Of a DNA stretch of 64,000 nucleotides, positions 62,805 to 64,000 are shown one piece after another (position 1 is the stretch's first letter; every line of letters starts with the position of its first letter). The position numbers and the translations under genes are program-made. Source of the DNA: Streptomyces spongiae (GTDB lineage Bacteria > Actinomycetota > Actinomycetes > Streptomycetales > Streptomycetaceae); assembly GCF_009377185.1 (NCBI RefSeq), contig NZ_VJZC01000008.1, forward strand, positions 1 to 64,000. Direction: 5' to 3'. A model generated the notes under the pieces. That model had not been told where the DNA came from. It ran no database searches and saw only the letters and a list, made by a program, of their open reading frames with translations.

Positions 62805-63814
62805 CCGTGGAACGCGCCCGGTCCCATGACCGTCTTCAACACCGCGGCCCCCATCGCCGCGGGCAACACCGTCGTCCTCAAACCGGCCGAGGACGCACCG
62901 CTGACCGCCCTGTACCTGGCCCGTCTGGCGCAGGAGGCGGGCATCCCGTCGGGGGTCCTCAACATCGTCACCGGATACGGCACCGAGGCCGGCGCCGCTC
63001 TGCCCGCACACCCCGGCATCCGCAAGTTGAGTTTCACCGGCTCGCCCGCCACTGGCACCGCCGTGATGGAGGCCTGCGCCCGCAACCTCATCCCGCTGCA
63101 ACTGGAGTTGGGCGGCAAGTCACCCCAGATCGTGCTGCCGGACGCCGACCTCGCCAAGGCGGTACCGGCGATCGTGCGGAGCATCGTGATGAACAGCGGG
63201 CAGGTCTGTGCGGCGGGATCGAGGGTGCTGGTCCATTCCTCGCTGCACGATCAGCTGGTCTCGTTGCTCGCCGACAGCTTCCGCTCCGTACGGGTCGGAC
63301 TGTGGGACCAGCCGGTCGACATGGGCCCGCTCATCAACGCCCGGCAGGAGAGGCGGGTACTGGACTACCTGGCCCTCGGCCGGGAGGAGGGCGCCGAAGT
63401 GGTCGTGGGCGGGGGGAAGTTGACCGGGGAGCCGTATGACAGGGGGTACTTCGTCGAACCGACCCTCTTCAACCGCGTGAAGCCGGAGATGCGCATCGCC
63501 CAGGAGGAGATCTTCGGCCCGTGCTGTCGGTGCTGACCTACGAGGACGAGGAAGAGGCCGTCGCCATCGCCAACGGCACCCGCCACGGCCTCACCGGCAC
63601 CCTATGGACCCAGGACGTGGGACGCGCGGTGCGGCTCGCCCGTCGGGTGCAGGCCGGGCAGGTCGCCGTCAACACCCTCGGCGACGGCGGGCCCGCCGGA
63701 GCGATCGGGGCGCCCTTCGGCGGCTACAAGCACAGCGGATTCGGCCGTTCCATGGGCCCCGACTATCTCGAGGACTGGACCCAGGTGAAGTGCCTGGTCA
63801 TCAACGCCGGTTGA
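62805..63814 (+). pseudogene. Aldehyde dehydrogenase, N-terminus missing and one frameshift
   Basis: This is most of an NAD(P)-dependent ALDH: PWNAPGPMTVFNTAAPIAAG, NTVVLKPAEDAPLTALYLAR, GIRKLSFTGSPATGTAVMEA, the catalytic Glu in LELGGKSPQIVL and Cys in MNSGQVCAAGSRVLV, and the end PFGGYKHSGFGRSMGPDYLE. About 140 N-terminal residues are absent. At CCC 63518-63520 the frame breaks (EEIFGPC); one more C would continue as EEIFGPVLSVLTYEDEEEAV. The 5' truncation is real decay. The late shift may be an error. Confidence 0.85.
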
Positions 63815-63863
63815 CAGCGTGGCGCCGGGCCCCACCACGTCGGGCCCGGCGTCACCGGAGGTG

Positions 63864-64000
63864 CTACTTCTTGTAGCCCGTGACCTTGGCGATCCAGGTG
63901 ATGAAGTCACCTGGATCGGTGTTCGCGCCGTGGCCCTGGTCCCAGTAGTAGAGGTGGTTGACCTCGTCGCCCAGGCCCTTCGCGGCGGCCGCGAGGTTGG
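63864..64000 (-). CDS. C-terminal end of an alpha/beta-hydrolase-type protein (tannase-like?), cut by the window edge
   Basis: Only the last 45 codons are visible. They end HLYYWDQGHGANTDPGDFIT then WIAKVTGYKK and a TAG at 63864-63866. A Trp-Asp-x-GHG-x-N segment near the end fits the catalytic-His region of tannase/feruloyl-esterase or related hydrolases. The family call is tentative until the rest is read. Confidence 0.5.
   Translation of the reverse strand, partial: NLAAAAKGLGDEVNHLYYWDQGHGANTDPGDFITWIAKVTGYKK

Overview
The window is high-GC actinomycete DNA, most likely Streptomyces. The evidence is the strong GC bias at third codon positions, frequent GTG and TTG starts behind GGAGG-type sites, Tat and lipoprotein exports, RICIN-tailed secreted glycoside hydrolases, HxlR/TetR/LacI/ROK regulators next to their targets, and IS256, IS5, IS701, IS110 and Tn3 sequences typical of that group. 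I saw no rRNA or tRNA gene.

Layout. (1) 1-5.9 kb is a broken type I-E CRISPR-Cas locus. A degenerate array of about 20-22 repeats diverges from an apparently intact cas3, and the next gene, casA/cse1, is cut after about 185 codons by an IS256-family element that runs off the left edge. (2) 6.2-10.3 kb holds a DHA2-type drug exporter with a divergent HxlR regulator, and a two-gene flavin unit (LLM monooxygenase plus RutE-like nitroreductase). (3) 10.6-48.7 kb is a plant cell-wall sugar island. It encodes GH115, a GH93-like propeller, GH3, GH95, GH29 and GH30 enzymes, a LacI-controlled MalFG-type importer, a long operon for L-fucose (and probably L-galactose) uptake and oxidation, and a xylFGH-xylR xylose importer. 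(4) 48.7-57 kb is worn accessory DNA: an IS701 scrap, a frameshifted AI-2E-type permease, a two-component pair whose kinase is cut head-to-head against half an MFS gene, IS200/IS605 and Tn3 scraps, a protease-inhibitor-like gene, and a tidy TetR/MFS pair with two tandem operators. (5) 57-64 kb holds an SRPBCC-like protein, a secreted endonuclease/phosphatase-fold protein with an IS5-family element at its 3' end, a VWA protein, a DUF1062 protein, and a mosaic of IS110, ThDP-enzyme and carboxymuconolactone-decarboxylase-like scraps before a frameshifted aldehyde dehydrogenase.

How the genes work together. The secreted hydrolases would release L-fucose, glucuronic acid, arabinose and xylose or galactose units from hemicellulose or arabinogalactan. 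The importers take up the products. The 29.7-41.6 kb operon has every step for oxidising L-fucose to pyruvate and L-lactaldehyde. It also has an MDR/SDR pair plus KDG kinase and KDPG aldolase, which fit a parallel L-galactose-to-KDG route. The LacI, GntR and ROK genes are next to sugar genes, and several candidate operators are visible.

Caution. Several genes carry 1-2 base losses in short homopolymers or dinucleotide runs (listed under findings). This may be an uncorrected sequencing artefact rather than true gene decay, so pseudogene calls based only on such shifts are provisional.
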